Numbered from the stretch's first letter, positions 24,748-32,870 are shown. The stretch is 64,000 nucleotides of DNA from Ilyobacter_A sp963675185 (GCA_963675185.2 CAXXOH010000003.1:620001-684000); one strand, 5' to 3'. Notes: generated by a model from the sequence alone, not told the origin. Numbers and translations: made by a program.

Positions 24748-26187
24748 ATGAAAAAAAGGACAAATCAGCTGATTATGGTGATCAGCCTGCTAATAGTCTC
24801 AGGTTTTTTAATCACAAGCTTAGCCAGCTATTTCACATCACTGTCATCACTTCGTTCTCAAATAAAGAAAAACGAACTCCCAATGACTAGCGACAACATA
24901 TATTCCGAGATACAAAGGGACCTTCTAAGACCTATTTTTATATCCTCACTTATGGCATCAGATACCTTTCTCAGAGACTGGATACTAGACGGTGAAAAAG
25001 ACGAGGAAAAAATAAGGAAATACCTTAAAACTATACAACTAAGATATGGCACCTTTACCAGTTTCCTTGTATCAGAAAATACGAAGACATACTACCATTT
25101 AAACGGGATACTTAAAACTGTAAGCCCCGACGAACCCAGGGATCAATGGTATTTCCGCGTGAGAAATATAACCCAAGACTATGAAATAAACGTCGACCCT
25201 GACATGGCAAACAAAGACGCTATGACAGTCTTCATAAACTACAAGGTGCACGACTATGAAAACAACTATATCGGTGCCACCGGAGTGGGCCTTACAGTAA
25301 ACGCTGTCAAACAACTTATTGAGAAGTACCAAAACAACTACGGCTGTCAAATATACTTTTTAGACAGACAGGGAAACATAACTCTTCACGGATCATCCTT
25401 TAATAAAAAAGCCAGCAACATAAAAAGTATGAATGGAATGTCTTCAATAAGCGATAAAGTTCTAGGTTTAGACAATACCTCAAGTAGCTACAGGCAAAAC
25501 GGCGAGTTAATACACCTAAACAGCCGTTACATTCCAGAATTGGAATGGTACCTTATAGTAGAGCAAAACGAAAAAACTATAACAAAAGGGATTTTGCACG
25601 CTCTTTTCTTAAATCTAAACATCTGCTTCCTTGTTACTGTTGTGGTTCTAGTTTTGATAAATTTCACCGTTATCCCATATCAAAAAACGCTTGAAAAAAT
25701 GGCCACTACAGATAAACTCACCGGCATCTACAACAGGCAGTCGTTTGATAGTGTCACCTCAAAAATACTCCAAGAAACAAAAGACAAGAAATCTACTTTT
25801 TCTATCATCTTGTTCGACATAGATAATTTCAAGCAGATAAACGATAAATACGGTCATTTTGCAGGTGACAAAGTTATAAAAACCGTTTCTAGTTTTGTCT
25901 ACAACCAACTGGAAAACCCGGAACTCTTTTTCAGATGGGGCGGTGAAGAGTTCATAGCACTACTTAGAGAAAACGATATAACACAGGCCAGAAGCGTAGC
26001 TGAAGAAATCAGATCCACCATAAAAAAATCCGCTACCTTTTACCAGGACGAAAAAATTTCCGTTACCGTGAGTCTAGGTATAGCAGAATACGTTTATCCA
26101 GAAGGGATAGATTCGTTGGTAAAAAGGGCTGATAAAGCTCTGCTAAACGCAAAAGAAAAAGGCAAAGATAGGTCTGTTATAGGATAG
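24748..26187 (+). CDS. Membrane diguanylate cyclase with a Cache-type sensor domain
   Basis: 479 aa. A membrane segment (residues about 9-30), a periplasmic dCache-like sensor (about 40-275, with DQWYFRVRN as in Cache domains), a second membrane segment (about 285-310) and a C-terminal GGEEF domain. DKLTGIYNRQSFD opens the domain, FDIDNFKQINDKYGH binds GTP/metal, and the signature RWGGEEF (GGEEF at about 398-402) is intact, so c-di-GMP synthesis is expected. The inhibitory RxxD site normally just before GGEEF is absent. The gene was followed by a strong terminator, now split by IS copy 2. Confidence 0.92.
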   Translation: MKKRTNQLIMVISLLIVSGFLITSLASYFTSLSSLRSQIKKNELPMTSDNIYSEIQRDLLRPIFISSLMASDTFLRDWILDGEKDEEKIRKYLKTIQLRYGTFTSFLVSENTKTYYHLNGILKTVSPDEPRDQWYFRVRNITQDYEINVDPDMANKDAMTVFINYKVHDYENNYIGATGVGLTVNAVKQLIEKYQNNYGCQIYFLDRQGNITLHGSSFNKKASNIKSMNGMSSISDKVLGLDNTSSSYRQNGELIHLNSRYIPELEWYLIVEQNEKTITKGILHALFLNLNICFLVTVVVLVLINFTVIPYQKTLEKMATTDKLTGIYNRQSFDSVTSKILQETKDKKSTFSIILFDIDNFKQINDKYGHFAGDKVIKTVSSFVYNQLENPELFFRWGGEEFIALLRENDITQARSVAEEIRSTIKKSATFYQDEKISVTVSLGIAEYVYPEGIDSLVKRADKALLNAKEKGKDRSVIG

Positions 26188-26232
26188 CCACTCCTAACAA
26201 GTAAATAGCTATCTTCAAAATTAAACTAATAT

Positions 26233-26248
26233 AAAGTTAAAGGCAGGG
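26233..26248 (+). terminator. Left arm of the terminator split by IS copy 2
   Basis: AAAGTTAAAGGCAGGG here and CCCTGCCTTTAACTTT at 27810-27825 are perfect reverse complements (16 bp). With the IS and one duplication copy removed, they close around a TATA loop, 45 bp after the diguanylate cyclase stop. Confidence 0.8.
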
Positions 26249-26255
26249 TATACCC
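26246..26255. repeat. Target-site duplication (left copy) of IS copy 2
   Basis: GGGTATACCC occurs here and at 27803-27812, directly abutting the IS ends. It equals three stem pairs (GGG/CCC) and the TATA loop of the original hairpin. Confidence 0.9.
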
Positions 26256-26300
26256 CATACCTATCAAGCTAAGCTTTGAATTTAATAGAATTTGTGCTAA

Positions 26301-26331
26301 AACCTTCTTCAAGGACTACTTGAAGGAGGTT
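26301..26331 (+). promoter_or_regulatory. Hairpin hiding the transposase ribosome binding site
   Basis: AACCTTCTTCAAG (26301-26313) pairs with CTTGAAGGAGGTT (26319-26331) with one G-T pair around a 5-nt loop. The right arm contains AAGGAGG, 8 nt before the TTG start at 26338. This would block translation from read-through transcripts, as known for several IS elements. The same hairpin is present in copy 1. Confidence 0.7.
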
Positions 26332-26337
26332 TTTCTT

Positions 26338-27652
26338 TTGGGAAACAGACAAATCAGAACAAAATTTTTAAATTACTTTTCGGAAAAAAATATTGAACAA
26401 ATTGCCAGGTATTCTAAATTCAAAATTAGGAATAGCGGCAAAATTTCTCCTCTTAACTTCATATCTTTAACTTGTTTCAGCTCCAATAATTTATGCACTT
26501 CATCCTTGGAAAAATTAAGCGCTGAACTTCTATTAAAGCAGAATATTAATATTTCTCCTCAAGCGCTTGATCAGAGGTTTAGCGAGGCTTCTGTAGAATT
26601 TCTTAAAAATATTTTCTTATCTCTTTGTAAAACACAAATATCCAATAAGTCTAAAGCCTTTAAAAATTATGGCTTCAGCAATATCTTTTTAATGGACTCT
26701 ACTGAAATAAAATTGCCAAATAAATTAAAAAATAAGTATAAAGGTGCAAACAAATCTAATCCTGCTGTTTTAAAAATAAATCTTCTCCTTGAATTATTAG
26801 ATTATTCTTTTAAGAACACTGTTTTATCTACGGGAACTAAAAATGAGCAAAATTTTTCTAAATATGTCTACGATAAATTAGTTACAGATTCCTTAGTTTT
26901 AAAAGATTTAGGGTACTTTAAATTTGATGACTTCAATGAGATTGAAAGCAGAAACAGCTCTTTTGTTTCTCGTTTAAAAGCCGGAACAAGGTTATTTGCT
27001 TTAAACCCTAATCCTCAGTACTCACCAAAGGGAAAACTACTAAAAAAGACGAAGTATTTGGTAACAAATGCTGGAGAGTTGGGAAAAGAACTAAAAGCAG
27101 GAGAGACTCAAGAATATGAATTTCTAGTCGGAAGCCATGACGACAAGAGGCCTTTTAGGGTAATCCTAACTAAATTGGACAAAGAGACTTCTAATAAAAA
27201 AAGTACAAAAGATAGAAGAAAGAGAAAGAAGGAATGAGCACTGCGCAAAGCACGCAAGAAGTTCTGCTGAAATTACTGGATATATTACTAATCTTTGGGG
27301 ATTCAATCCTTCTGAAATCATCGAAATATATAAATTGAGATGGCAAATTGAATTGCTGTTTAAAATTTTTAAGTCTGATTTTAAACTAGATAAACTAAAA
27401 GACTTGAAAGTAGAAAGAATAGAGACTCACATATATGCCACTTTAATTAGAATGCTTCTTTTAATGGAGATTACAAAGGGTATCAATGGAGGATACTCAA
27501 AAGAAATGAGTATAAGGCGAGTAATAAAAAGCTCGTTGGGGGTTTTGACTGATTTCATGGAAACTTTGAAATCTAAAAAGCGTTTCATGCGCTTGACTTC
27601 AAAATTAAAAAAAATTATTGATTCTAAAATAAAAAAAGTTCCCAGCAAATAA
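26338..27652 (+). pseudogene. IS4-family transposase with one frameshift
   Basis: The start is TTG at 26338, placed by AAGGAGG at 26323-26329. The first frame (to a stop at 27237) carries FLMDSTEIKLPNKL (first Asp) and KDLGYFKFDDF-SRLKAG (second acidic region). The second frame (to 27652) carries IYKLRWQIELLFKIFK, a perfect Y-x2-R-x3-E-x6-K signature. The two are joined by one extra base in the AAAAAAA tract near 27195, reading in the +1 frame afterwards. It is most simply a pseudogene; slippage on the A tract could in principle restore the protein. Confidence 0.85.
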
Positions 27653-27746
27653 TCACCGAGAACACCACTGATAATAGAATAAACTTTTTTAGCCATTTTT
27701 GCAAGTGGTTTTTTGTAGTTTGAAAATTTAGCTTTAAAATTAAAAT

Positions 27747-27777
27747 AGGAACCTAACTATATAAAAGTTAGGTTCCT
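27747..27777 (+). terminator. Terminator-like hairpin in the right end of IS copy 2
   Basis: AGGAACCTAAC and GTTAGGTTCCT form an 11-bp stem. The matching hairpin of copy 1 (GGGACCTAAC/GTTAGGTCCC, 22721-22750) differs by paired changes, so the structure is conserved although the sequence is not. Confidence 0.65.
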
Positions 27778-27802
27778 AAAATTTCTTAGCTTGATAGGTA
27801 TG

Positions 27803-27812
27803 GGGTATACCC
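27803..27812. repeat. Target-site duplication (right copy) of IS copy 2
   Basis: Second GGGTATACCC, identical to 26246-26255, followed by the right arm of the split terminator. Confidence 0.9.
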
Positions 27813-28193
27813 TGCCTTTAACTTTCCCTGCCCTTTGCTTTTCTATTTTTAAACTCTTTTCTGAAAAACCCCATAAAAACAAGCATTACCCCACACCTTA
27901 AACTATCTCAAAAAAACTCCTCCTTTATTTTCGGCCAAAAATCAAAAACGTTTTATCTATTTTAAATATTTTTCGAAATTTATCCCCATAACATGTCACC
28001 ATATGACGAAATATGTGGTATATTACTAAAGTAAAGATCGCCTGTTTTGTTTTATAAAAATCCAAATAAGGCAATAACACAAAAAAATGTTCATATTAAA
28101 CCGCTTAATCATCATATGAAAATTTAAAATTTATTCTAACGACACTTTTACTTTGTATAAAAGTGAATTTATTCCAAAAAGGGAGATGATATT
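27813..28193. other. AT-rich gap upstream of the UPF0303 gene
   Basis: No ORF worth calling. It begins with the right arm of the split terminator. Near its end lies a palindrome (28143-28165) overlapping a TATAAA box, about 30 nt before the UPF0303 start. Confidence 0.5.
28143..28165 (+). promoter_or_regulatory. Operator-like palindrome over the -10 box of the UPF0303 gene
   Basis: CACTTTTA and TAAAAGTG are perfect 8-bp inverted repeats with a 7-nt gap, and the right half overlaps TATAAA. The position suggests a repressor site; no regulator is identified. Confidence 0.4.
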
Positions 28194-28661
28194 GTGAACG
28201 ACGCAAAAACGAATTACCAAAATCTAGCCGACCAAGAAAAAGGACTGGAGTTTCAAAAATTTTCCGCAGAAGACGCTCTTGCCGTGGGGTTGCTATTAAA
28301 TAAAAAGGCAAAAAAATACCCGGATCCGCTAGCCATCGAAATCACCGTAAATGGTCTTGTTGTATTTCGCTACTTTGCAGAGGGCACCATAAAAGATAGT
28401 GAATTTTGGCTGGAACGTAAGAAAAACTCAGTAAACCTCATGAATATGTCATCGCTTCGTTTTATGTACTGGCTTGAAATGATTGGCGAAACTGTAGCAG
28501 ATAGAAAACTCGACCCCAACGACTACGCAGCAGGAGGTGGAGGCTTCCCTATAAGGCTAAGCGGTACAGGGGTTGTTGGATCTATCTGCGTATCCGGTCT
28601 ACCTAATCACTTCGATGACCATCAACTTGTTGTGGATGCACTGACAGAGTTTTTAAAATAG
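28194..28661 (+). CDS. UPF0303 / heme-degrading-domain family protein
   Basis: 155 aa, single domain, starting with GTG at 28194 behind GGGAG. The central YFAEGTIKDSEFWLERKKNSV and the C-terminal GGGFPIRLSGTGVVGSICVS and LPNHFDDHQLVVDAL are the hallmarks of the UPF0303 (GlcG/HbpS-like) fold. Relatives bind small ligands or heme; no enzymatic role is settled. It is monocistronic, ended by a hairpin terminator. Confidence 0.88.
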   Translation: MNDAKTNYQNLADQEKGLEFQKFSAEDALAVGLLLNKKAKKYPDPLAIEITVNGLVVFRYFAEGTIKDSEFWLERKKNSVNLMNMSSLRFMYWLEMIGETVADRKLDPNDYAAGGGGFPIRLSGTGVVGSICVSGLPNHFDDHQLVVDALTEFLK

Positions 28662-28700
28662 CTCATCCTGTTTCAACCTTAATTTAAGTCTAAAAACTAA

Positions 28701-28730
28701 AAGGCGCGTCAAAAGACACGCCTTTTTTTC
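28701..28730 (+). terminator. Terminator of the UPF0303 gene
   Basis: AAGGCGCGTC pairs with GACACGCCTT (one mismatch) around AAAA, followed by a run of seven T. Confidence 0.85.
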
Positions 28731-28879
28731 TTGCTCATATAAATTAAATCAAACTCCAACAACTCTAATCGTATCTTTGACTATCCAAACCTTTTTCAGA
28801 TCTTAAATCCCAAAAATACATTCAATAATTAAGTATATATTATATGTTTGCATACTGATACAGCCAAACTACAAAATTT

Positions 28880-29896
28880 TTATTTTTCTATTTCAGAAAT
28901 TTTTACAGGTCTTCCTTCTTCTAGAGATTTTTTAGCCGCGATACCTATAAGTACAGGTTTTAATCCGTCTACACCACTTACAGGGGTAGCTTTATCTTCA
29001 GCTATAGCATCGAAGAACTCTTTCATTTCGTCTACGAAAGATTGCATATATCTTTCAAGGAAGAAGAACTTAGGTTTTTCAGAGACTACTCCGCCGTTTG
29101 TAGACACAACTGCAGTAGAGTCGGTGTCGTTTGCTACAGCAACCATACCTTTTGATCCAAACACTTCTGCTCTTTGGTCATAACCGTATGCTGCCTCCCT
29201 ACTGTTGTCGATTACGGCTATAGCACCATTTGCAAGCTTAAGCGTGATTACAGCTGTATCTATATCTCCAGCTTTTCCTATTTCTGGATTTACCATTGAT
29301 CCACCAGCTGCGTATACCTCTTCAACTTCACTTCCTGAAAGGTATCTTACCATATCGAAGTCATGTATGGTCATGTCAACAAACATCCCTCCAGAAACTT
29401 TTACATACTCTACAGGCGGAGCTTGAGGGTCTCTAGATGTAACTTTTATGATATGTGTATCTCCTATTTTACCTGCAGCAACAGCCTCTTTTACAGCTTT
29501 AAAGTTGTGGTCAAATCTTCTATTAAAACCTATTTGAAGTTTAACCCCTGTTTCTTTTTCAGTTTCTAGCACTTCAGCTATTCTATCTAAATCAAAATCA
29601 ATAGGTTTTTCACAGAATACATGCTTCCCAGCTTTCATGGCCTCGATAGAGATTTGAGAATGAGTATTTGTAGAAGAACAAACTAAAACAGCATCTATTT
29701 CAGGATCGTTCAGGATCTGTTTGTAATCGTTATACACTTCTTTGATTCCAAGATTTTCAGCAAACTCTTTTACCCCTTCTAGTCTAACATCAGACATAGC
29801 TTTTACTTCAGCATTTGCTACATGGTAAGTTATACTTTGTGCATGCACCCTACCTATTCTTCCAGAACCTATGATACCTACTTTAAATTTTTTCAT
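28880..29896 (-). CDS. iolG: Gfo/Idh/MocA oxidoreductase, probable inositol 2-dehydrogenase
   Basis: 338 aa. The N-terminal Rossmann motif GIIGSGRIGRVHAQSI, the catalytic-lysine motif CEKPIDFD, and the substrate domain VSGGMFVDMTIHDFDMVRYL (H-x-x-D-x-x-R) match myo-inositol 2-dehydrogenases closely. It would oxidise myo-inositol (or a related cyclitol/sugar) to the ketone with NAD. No other inositol genes are in the window, so the substrate is an inference. The start at 29896 follows AAGGGAGG. It lies 37 bp after the LacI-type regulator gene and is probably cotranscribed with it. Confidence 0.88.
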   Translation of the reverse strand: MKKFKVGIIGSGRIGRVHAQSITYHVANAEVKAMSDVRLEGVKEFAENLGIKEVYNDYKQILNDPEIDAVLVCSSTNTHSQISIEAMKAGKHVFCEKPIDFDLDRIAEVLETEKETGVKLQIGFNRRFDHNFKAVKEAVAAGKIGDTHIIKVTSRDPQAPPVEYVKVSGGMFVDMTIHDFDMVRYLSGSEVEEVYAAGGSMVNPEIGKAGDIDTAVITLKLANGAIAVIDNSREAAYGYDQRAEVFGSKGMVAVANDTDSTAVVSTNGGVVSEKPKFFFLERYMQSFVDEMKEFFDAIAEDKATPVSGVDGLKPVLIGIAAKKSLEEGRPVKISEIEK

Positions 29897-29933
29897 TTTT
29901 ACCTCCCTTTTAATTTCCTGACTCTTTTTATAT

Positions 29934-30983
29934 TCAAAGCCTCCTGCAAGATTTTCTTTCCACCAGCGTTGGCTTTACAAACTTTTTATATGGTTCAAAT
30001 TCTTCAAGTTTTTCATTTTCATACTTATTTTTTACGAATTTTATCAACTGCTTTGTTGCAATAGAGGATATTTCCTTCCTCGGCTGATGTATAGTTGTAA
30101 GCGCAGGAACCGTATACATCCCTAGAGGGTTGTCATCATAACCTATCAAAGTTATGTCTTCTGGGACTCTATAGCCAAGTTCGCATATTCCTTTCAAAAC
30201 TCCCATTGCCATAAAATCACTACACAGCACACAAACCGCAGTAACACCTTTCAACATCTTCCTATTCTCGATTATAAACTTATAGCCATACTCAGCGGAA
30301 CTCTCTCCCTTTACCACTAAGTTTTCATCCACATGTATCCCGGCACTTCTAAAATAACTCATGTAGCCTTCTAGCCTCTCTACATACTCGATATTTTTCA
30401 ACATATCCGCAAAGCAAAGAATGTTTTTATGGCCTAAACTTACGAGGTACTCTGCCGCTATCCGCCCTCCATAAAAGTTGTCTGTAGAAACAAAGGAAGC
30501 TTGGTTTAATATATCTATATTTGGTTTATAATGTAAAAATACCACAGGAAAATTATTCTTCTTTATGTAGTCCCAATCTTCTTGAACTATGTCCGAGCAT
30601 ATTATTAAAAGTCCGTCTACCTTTTTTCTGCTTATAAGTTTTTTTATGTTGCTCTCTCCAGTAAAACGGTTTCTAGGAAAAGTAACTATTGTATCAAAAC
30701 CTTCTTTTTCAAAAATAGACCTTACATCACTCAAAAGCGATATGTGGTAAACTCCCTCTTCGAACTGCTCTATCTCCCCGGGATATATTATAGCTATGGT
30801 ATCTGTACGCTTTGTGTTTAAGGATCTCGCACTCGCATTAAACTCAAAATTTAGATCCTCCGCAATTTTTTTTATCCTCATTTTAGTTTCTTCAGCCACA
30901 AGGTGACTGTCATTTAAACTTCTGGAAACTGTAGATTTATTAACTCCAGCTATACTCGCTATATCACTTATAGTCACACCCAC
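29934..30983 (-). CDS. LacI-family transcriptional regulator
   Basis: 349 aa. The N-terminal HTH (VTISDIASIAGVNKSTVSR) and hinge helix (FNASARSLNTKRT) are followed by a periplasmic-binding-type sugar domain with GYDDNPLGMYTVPALTTIHQP. The start is GTG at 30983, chosen because AAGGAAG lies 8 nt upstream; a second GTG two codons later is possible. It probably controls the adjacent inositol-dehydrogenase-like gene and itself, through the two operators upstream. The effector is unknown. Confidence 0.92.
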   Translation of the reverse strand: MGVTISDIASIAGVNKSTVSRSLNDSHLVAEETKMRIKKIAEDLNFEFNASARSLNTKRTDTIAIIYPGEIEQFEEGVYHISLLSDVRSIFEKEGFDTIVTFPRNRFTGESNIKKLISRKKVDGLLIICSDIVQEDWDYIKKNNFPVVFLHYKPNIDILNQASFVSTDNFYGGRIAAEYLVSLGHKNILCFADMLKNIEYVERLEGYMSYFRSAGIHVDENLVVKGESSAEYGYKFIIENRKMLKGVTAVCVLCSDFMAMGVLKGICELGYRVPEDITLIGYDDNPLGMYTVPALTTIHQPRKEISSIATKQLIKFVKNKYENEKLEEFEPYKKFVKPTLVERKSCRRL

Positions 30984-31073
30984 TCAAATCACTTCCTTAC
31001 CTAATTTTCTATAATTTACATACTGTGCTAAAATTATACCAAAAGTAAGTAAATGACTCAATTAAAACTTAAT

Positions 31074-31085
31074 GCAACCAGTTGT
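31074..31085. promoter_or_regulatory. LacI-type operator 1
   Basis: GCAACCAGTTGT is a near-palindrome with the central pattern typical of LacI-family sites, 91 bp upstream of the regulator start. Confidence 0.6.
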
Positions 31086-31226
31086 TTATAACATAAGCAT
31101 ACTCTATTTCTTCTTTTTTGTAAAGTTATTTTTCCCGATTTTTAAAAAAAATTATTAAGTAATAAGTGTTAATCTTTAATTCTCAATATTTTAAAATCTC
31201 TCCTCATAAAAATATACATATTTTCA

Positions 31227-31238
31227 GCAACCGGTTGT
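31227..31238. promoter_or_regulatory. LacI-type operator 2
   Basis: GCAACCGGTTGT shares 11 of 12 bases with the site at 31074 and has a CpG-type centre (AACCGGTT palindrome). The spacing between the sites (153 bp) would allow looping. Confidence 0.65.
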
Positions 31239-31432
31239 TTGGAGCGTTGCCACATCTTTCTCAATAAAATAAAGTCTTATGGCGGTAGTCTTTATAGTTC
31301 AATATGAAATGGCAAAAAACTTTATGAATTCTATAAAAAATATTAAATCGATTCCTTTAAGACTATATATTAAATCTTTTCTACTCACTAAATAATTGGA
31401 TCAGTTAGCAGAGAATAGTTTTTTAAACCCTG

Positions 31433-31992
31433 AATTGTATAATTAATTGCAACAAAAAAAGACCCATAGATATTTCCTTGCTATAATGTAGGTCCTACCA
31501 AACATTTAAAAGGAGTATCTATGAGTCATAAACATTTTACCATCTTATAAAGAGAAAGTATATTTGAAGTTTTAACACTTGGATTTTCCGAAGCTGAAAT
31601 AGCAAGAAGAATAGGAAAACACAGGTCTAGTATCGGGAGAGAAACAAAAAAAAATACCATAAACGGAAAACATAGTCCCTCTGAGTATGTAATGACTTTT
31701 ACTTCAGATAATGGCAAAGAATTTTCAGGATTTAAAGAGCTTGAAGAAAAACTTAAAGTTGGCACTTACTTTGCTAATCCCTATCATTCTTGGGAGAGGG
31801 GAACAAATGAAAATACCACTGGATTATTAAAAAGGTATTTTCCAAAAGGCACCGATTTTAGAAATTTAACAAAAGAAGAAGTAAAACAAGCGGCTTATGC
31901 AATAAATAATAGCCCAAGGAAATGTTTAAATTGGAAAACGCCTCAAGAAATATTCTGGAGCGAGATATATTGTTGCATTTAATTTGACAATC
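31433..31992 (+). mobile_element. IS30-family remnant, internally deleted, about 560 bp
   Basis: Its ends are imperfect inverted repeats: ATTGTATAATTAATTGCAAC near 31435 and, read from the right, ATTGTCAAATTAAATGCAAC near 31991. A full IS30-type element is about 1 kb, so roughly half is gone. It lies between the LacI-type regulator region and the zinc-ribbon gene. Confidence 0.85.
31521..31982 (+). pseudogene. IS30-type transposase pseudogene
   Basis: The start ATG at 31521 follows AAGGAG. An in-frame stop occurs after nine codons. The N-terminal HTH (GFSEAEIARRIGKHRSSIGR) is intact in sequence. A large deletion near 31690 joins it to the C-terminal catalytic end (FTSDNGKEF, then YHSWERGTNENTTGLLKRYF and NNSPRKCLNWKTPQEIF), typical of IS30. 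It is not functional. Confidence 0.88.
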
Positions 31993-32024
31993 TAGGAGTT
32001 ATATACTTTTCTAGTATATAAAAT

Positions 32025-32044
32025 AAGCCGGCACATGCCGGCTT
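32025..32044 (-). terminator. Terminator hairpin of the zinc-ribbon gene
   Basis: AAGCCGGCA and TGCCGGCTT form a 9-bp stem with a 2-nt loop. It overlaps the stop codon; the following T tract on the minus strand is weak. Confidence 0.65.
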
Positions 32045-32192
32045 ACACTTCAAACTCTACCTTTATTTTCCCATTTTCTTTAACGGTATGGAACATCGAA
32101 TTACATTCATCACAAATGAAATATTTTGTGTTTTTTTCAAGTTCAATCTCTCCAGCTAAAATACCGCAATGTGGACATTTAATTTTTTCCAT
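32043..32192 (-). CDS. Small zinc-ribbon protein, 49 aa
   Basis: ATG at 32192 follows AGGGGGAAAG. The protein opens MEKIKCPHCGILAGEIEL and continues to FICDECNSMFHTV, giving two C-x2-C pairs as in a zinc ribbon, and ends with a short acidic beta-like tail. Such small proteins often bind nucleic acid or polymerase, but no function is assigned. It is a monocistronic unit with its own terminator, next to an IS30 remnant. Confidence 0.75.
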   Translation of the reverse strand: MEKIKCPHCGILAGEIELEKNTKYFICDECNSMFHTVKENGKIKVEFEV

Positions 32193-32648
32193 AATCTTTC
32201 CCCCTGTATGTATCATTTGTTAATACTTATAGTATAACGGGTTAATCTTTATATGTAAATAATTGTTATGTTTTTCCTAATTTCATAATTTGTATCCTTT
32301 CACAAAGTATATATTTTTTATTAGTAATTCTTATTTTTAAAGCGCTATATTGATACTTTTTTATTTATGTATTAAAAAAAATATACCTTAGTTACTTTTT
32401 ACACATAATTTTCATAGCATTTGATCTATTTCAAATTAGAATAATCTTTAAGTTTAAGCAGATAAAGAAATCCTACCTATTATTTTTATATCTCCAAATT
32501 TTTTCATATAATTCAGCTTATTCTAAGTCCTATATTATTAAATTGAGCATTATTTAACTTGTAAATAACGGCAAAATAAAAATGGACAAATAGTCACAAA
32601 AGCATCTAATTCCATTTTTTTACTAGTTATTTTTTTAGTGCAGTTTTG
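32193..32648. other. AT-rich gap before the tRNA unit
   Basis: About 450 bp of strongly AT-rich DNA with no ORF, repeat or hairpin that I can support. The tRNA promoter begins at its right edge. Confidence 0.5.
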
Positions 32649-32677
32649 TTGACAAATATTTTCTTTTATGATATTAT
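32649..32677 (+). promoter_or_regulatory. Promoter of the tRNA unit
   Basis: TTGACA (32649-32654), 17-bp spacer, TATTAT (32672-32677). It lies about 34 bp before the first tRNA-like sequence. Confidence 0.85.
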
Positions 32678-32710
32678 TGTTCCTGTTCTTAAAAAACACT
32701 AGAGGACAAT

Positions 32711-32786
32711 ATGCCTGTAGTTCAGCAGGATAATGGGACTCCCGCTAAGGTGTAGACCAGGAGTTCGACTCTCTTGAGGCACTCCA
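32711..32786 (+). pseudogene. Decayed tRNA, possibly tRNA-Gly
   Basis: The acceptor core TGCCT/AGGCA, the D-arm start TAGTTCAG, a T-arm AGGAG-TTCGACT-CTCTT and an encoded CCA end (32784-32786) are present. The D-arm seems two bases short. No 5-bp anticodon stem with a U33-containing 7-nt loop can be formed, and the 1-72 and 7-66 pairs are mismatched. The T discriminator before CCA and a CTCCC stretch suggest a former tRNA-Gly. The isotype is a guess. Confidence 0.45.
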
Positions 32787-32793
32787 TTTATAC

Positions 32794-32870
32794 GGATCCA
32801 TAGCTCAGTTGGTTAGAGCACTCGGCTCATAACCGAGTGGTCGCTGGTTCGACTCCAGCTGGATCCACCA
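32794..32870 (+). tRNA. tRNA with CAT anticodon (elongator Met or Ile2)
   Basis: 77 nt with encoded CCA. Acceptor GGATCCA/TGGATCC, D-arm GCTC/GAGC, anticodon stem CTCGG/CCGAG around CTCATAA, T-arm GCTGG/CCAGC. All stems pair well. The anticodon CAT is shared by elongator Met and by the lysidine-modified Ile2 tRNA. The GTGGTCGCTGG variable/T region resembles Ile2 species, but I cannot decide by eye. It shares a promoter with the decayed tRNA upstream. Confidence 0.95.

Larger units (their letters stand above)
26256..27802 (+). mobile_element. IS4-family (IS231-like) element, copy 2, 1547 bp
   Basis: Inverted repeats CATACCTATCAAGCTAAG (26256-26273) and CTTAGCTTGATAGGTATG (27785-27802), flanked by a 10-bp duplication. 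It encodes one transposase with an IS4-type YREK motif and one frameshift. The duplication length and the GGG-N4-CCC target recall IS231, which from general knowledge favours GGG-N5-CCC-like targets. It has the same orientation as copy 1 and as the gene it follows. It is nearly complete and may be the more recent insertion. Confidence 0.95.
30984..31432. other. Regulatory gap upstream of the LacI-type gene
   Basis: About 450 bp of AT-rich DNA without an ORF, holding two LacI-type operators (31074, 31227) and ending at the left repeat of an IS30 remnant. Any divergent gene once controlled here may have been removed by the IS. Confidence 0.5.

Noticed and set aside
21428..27812. Composite transposon bounded by the two IS copies
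   Set aside because: Each copy has its own perfect 10-bp target duplication of different sequence, which shows two separate insertions rather than one composite unit. The genes between them look native.
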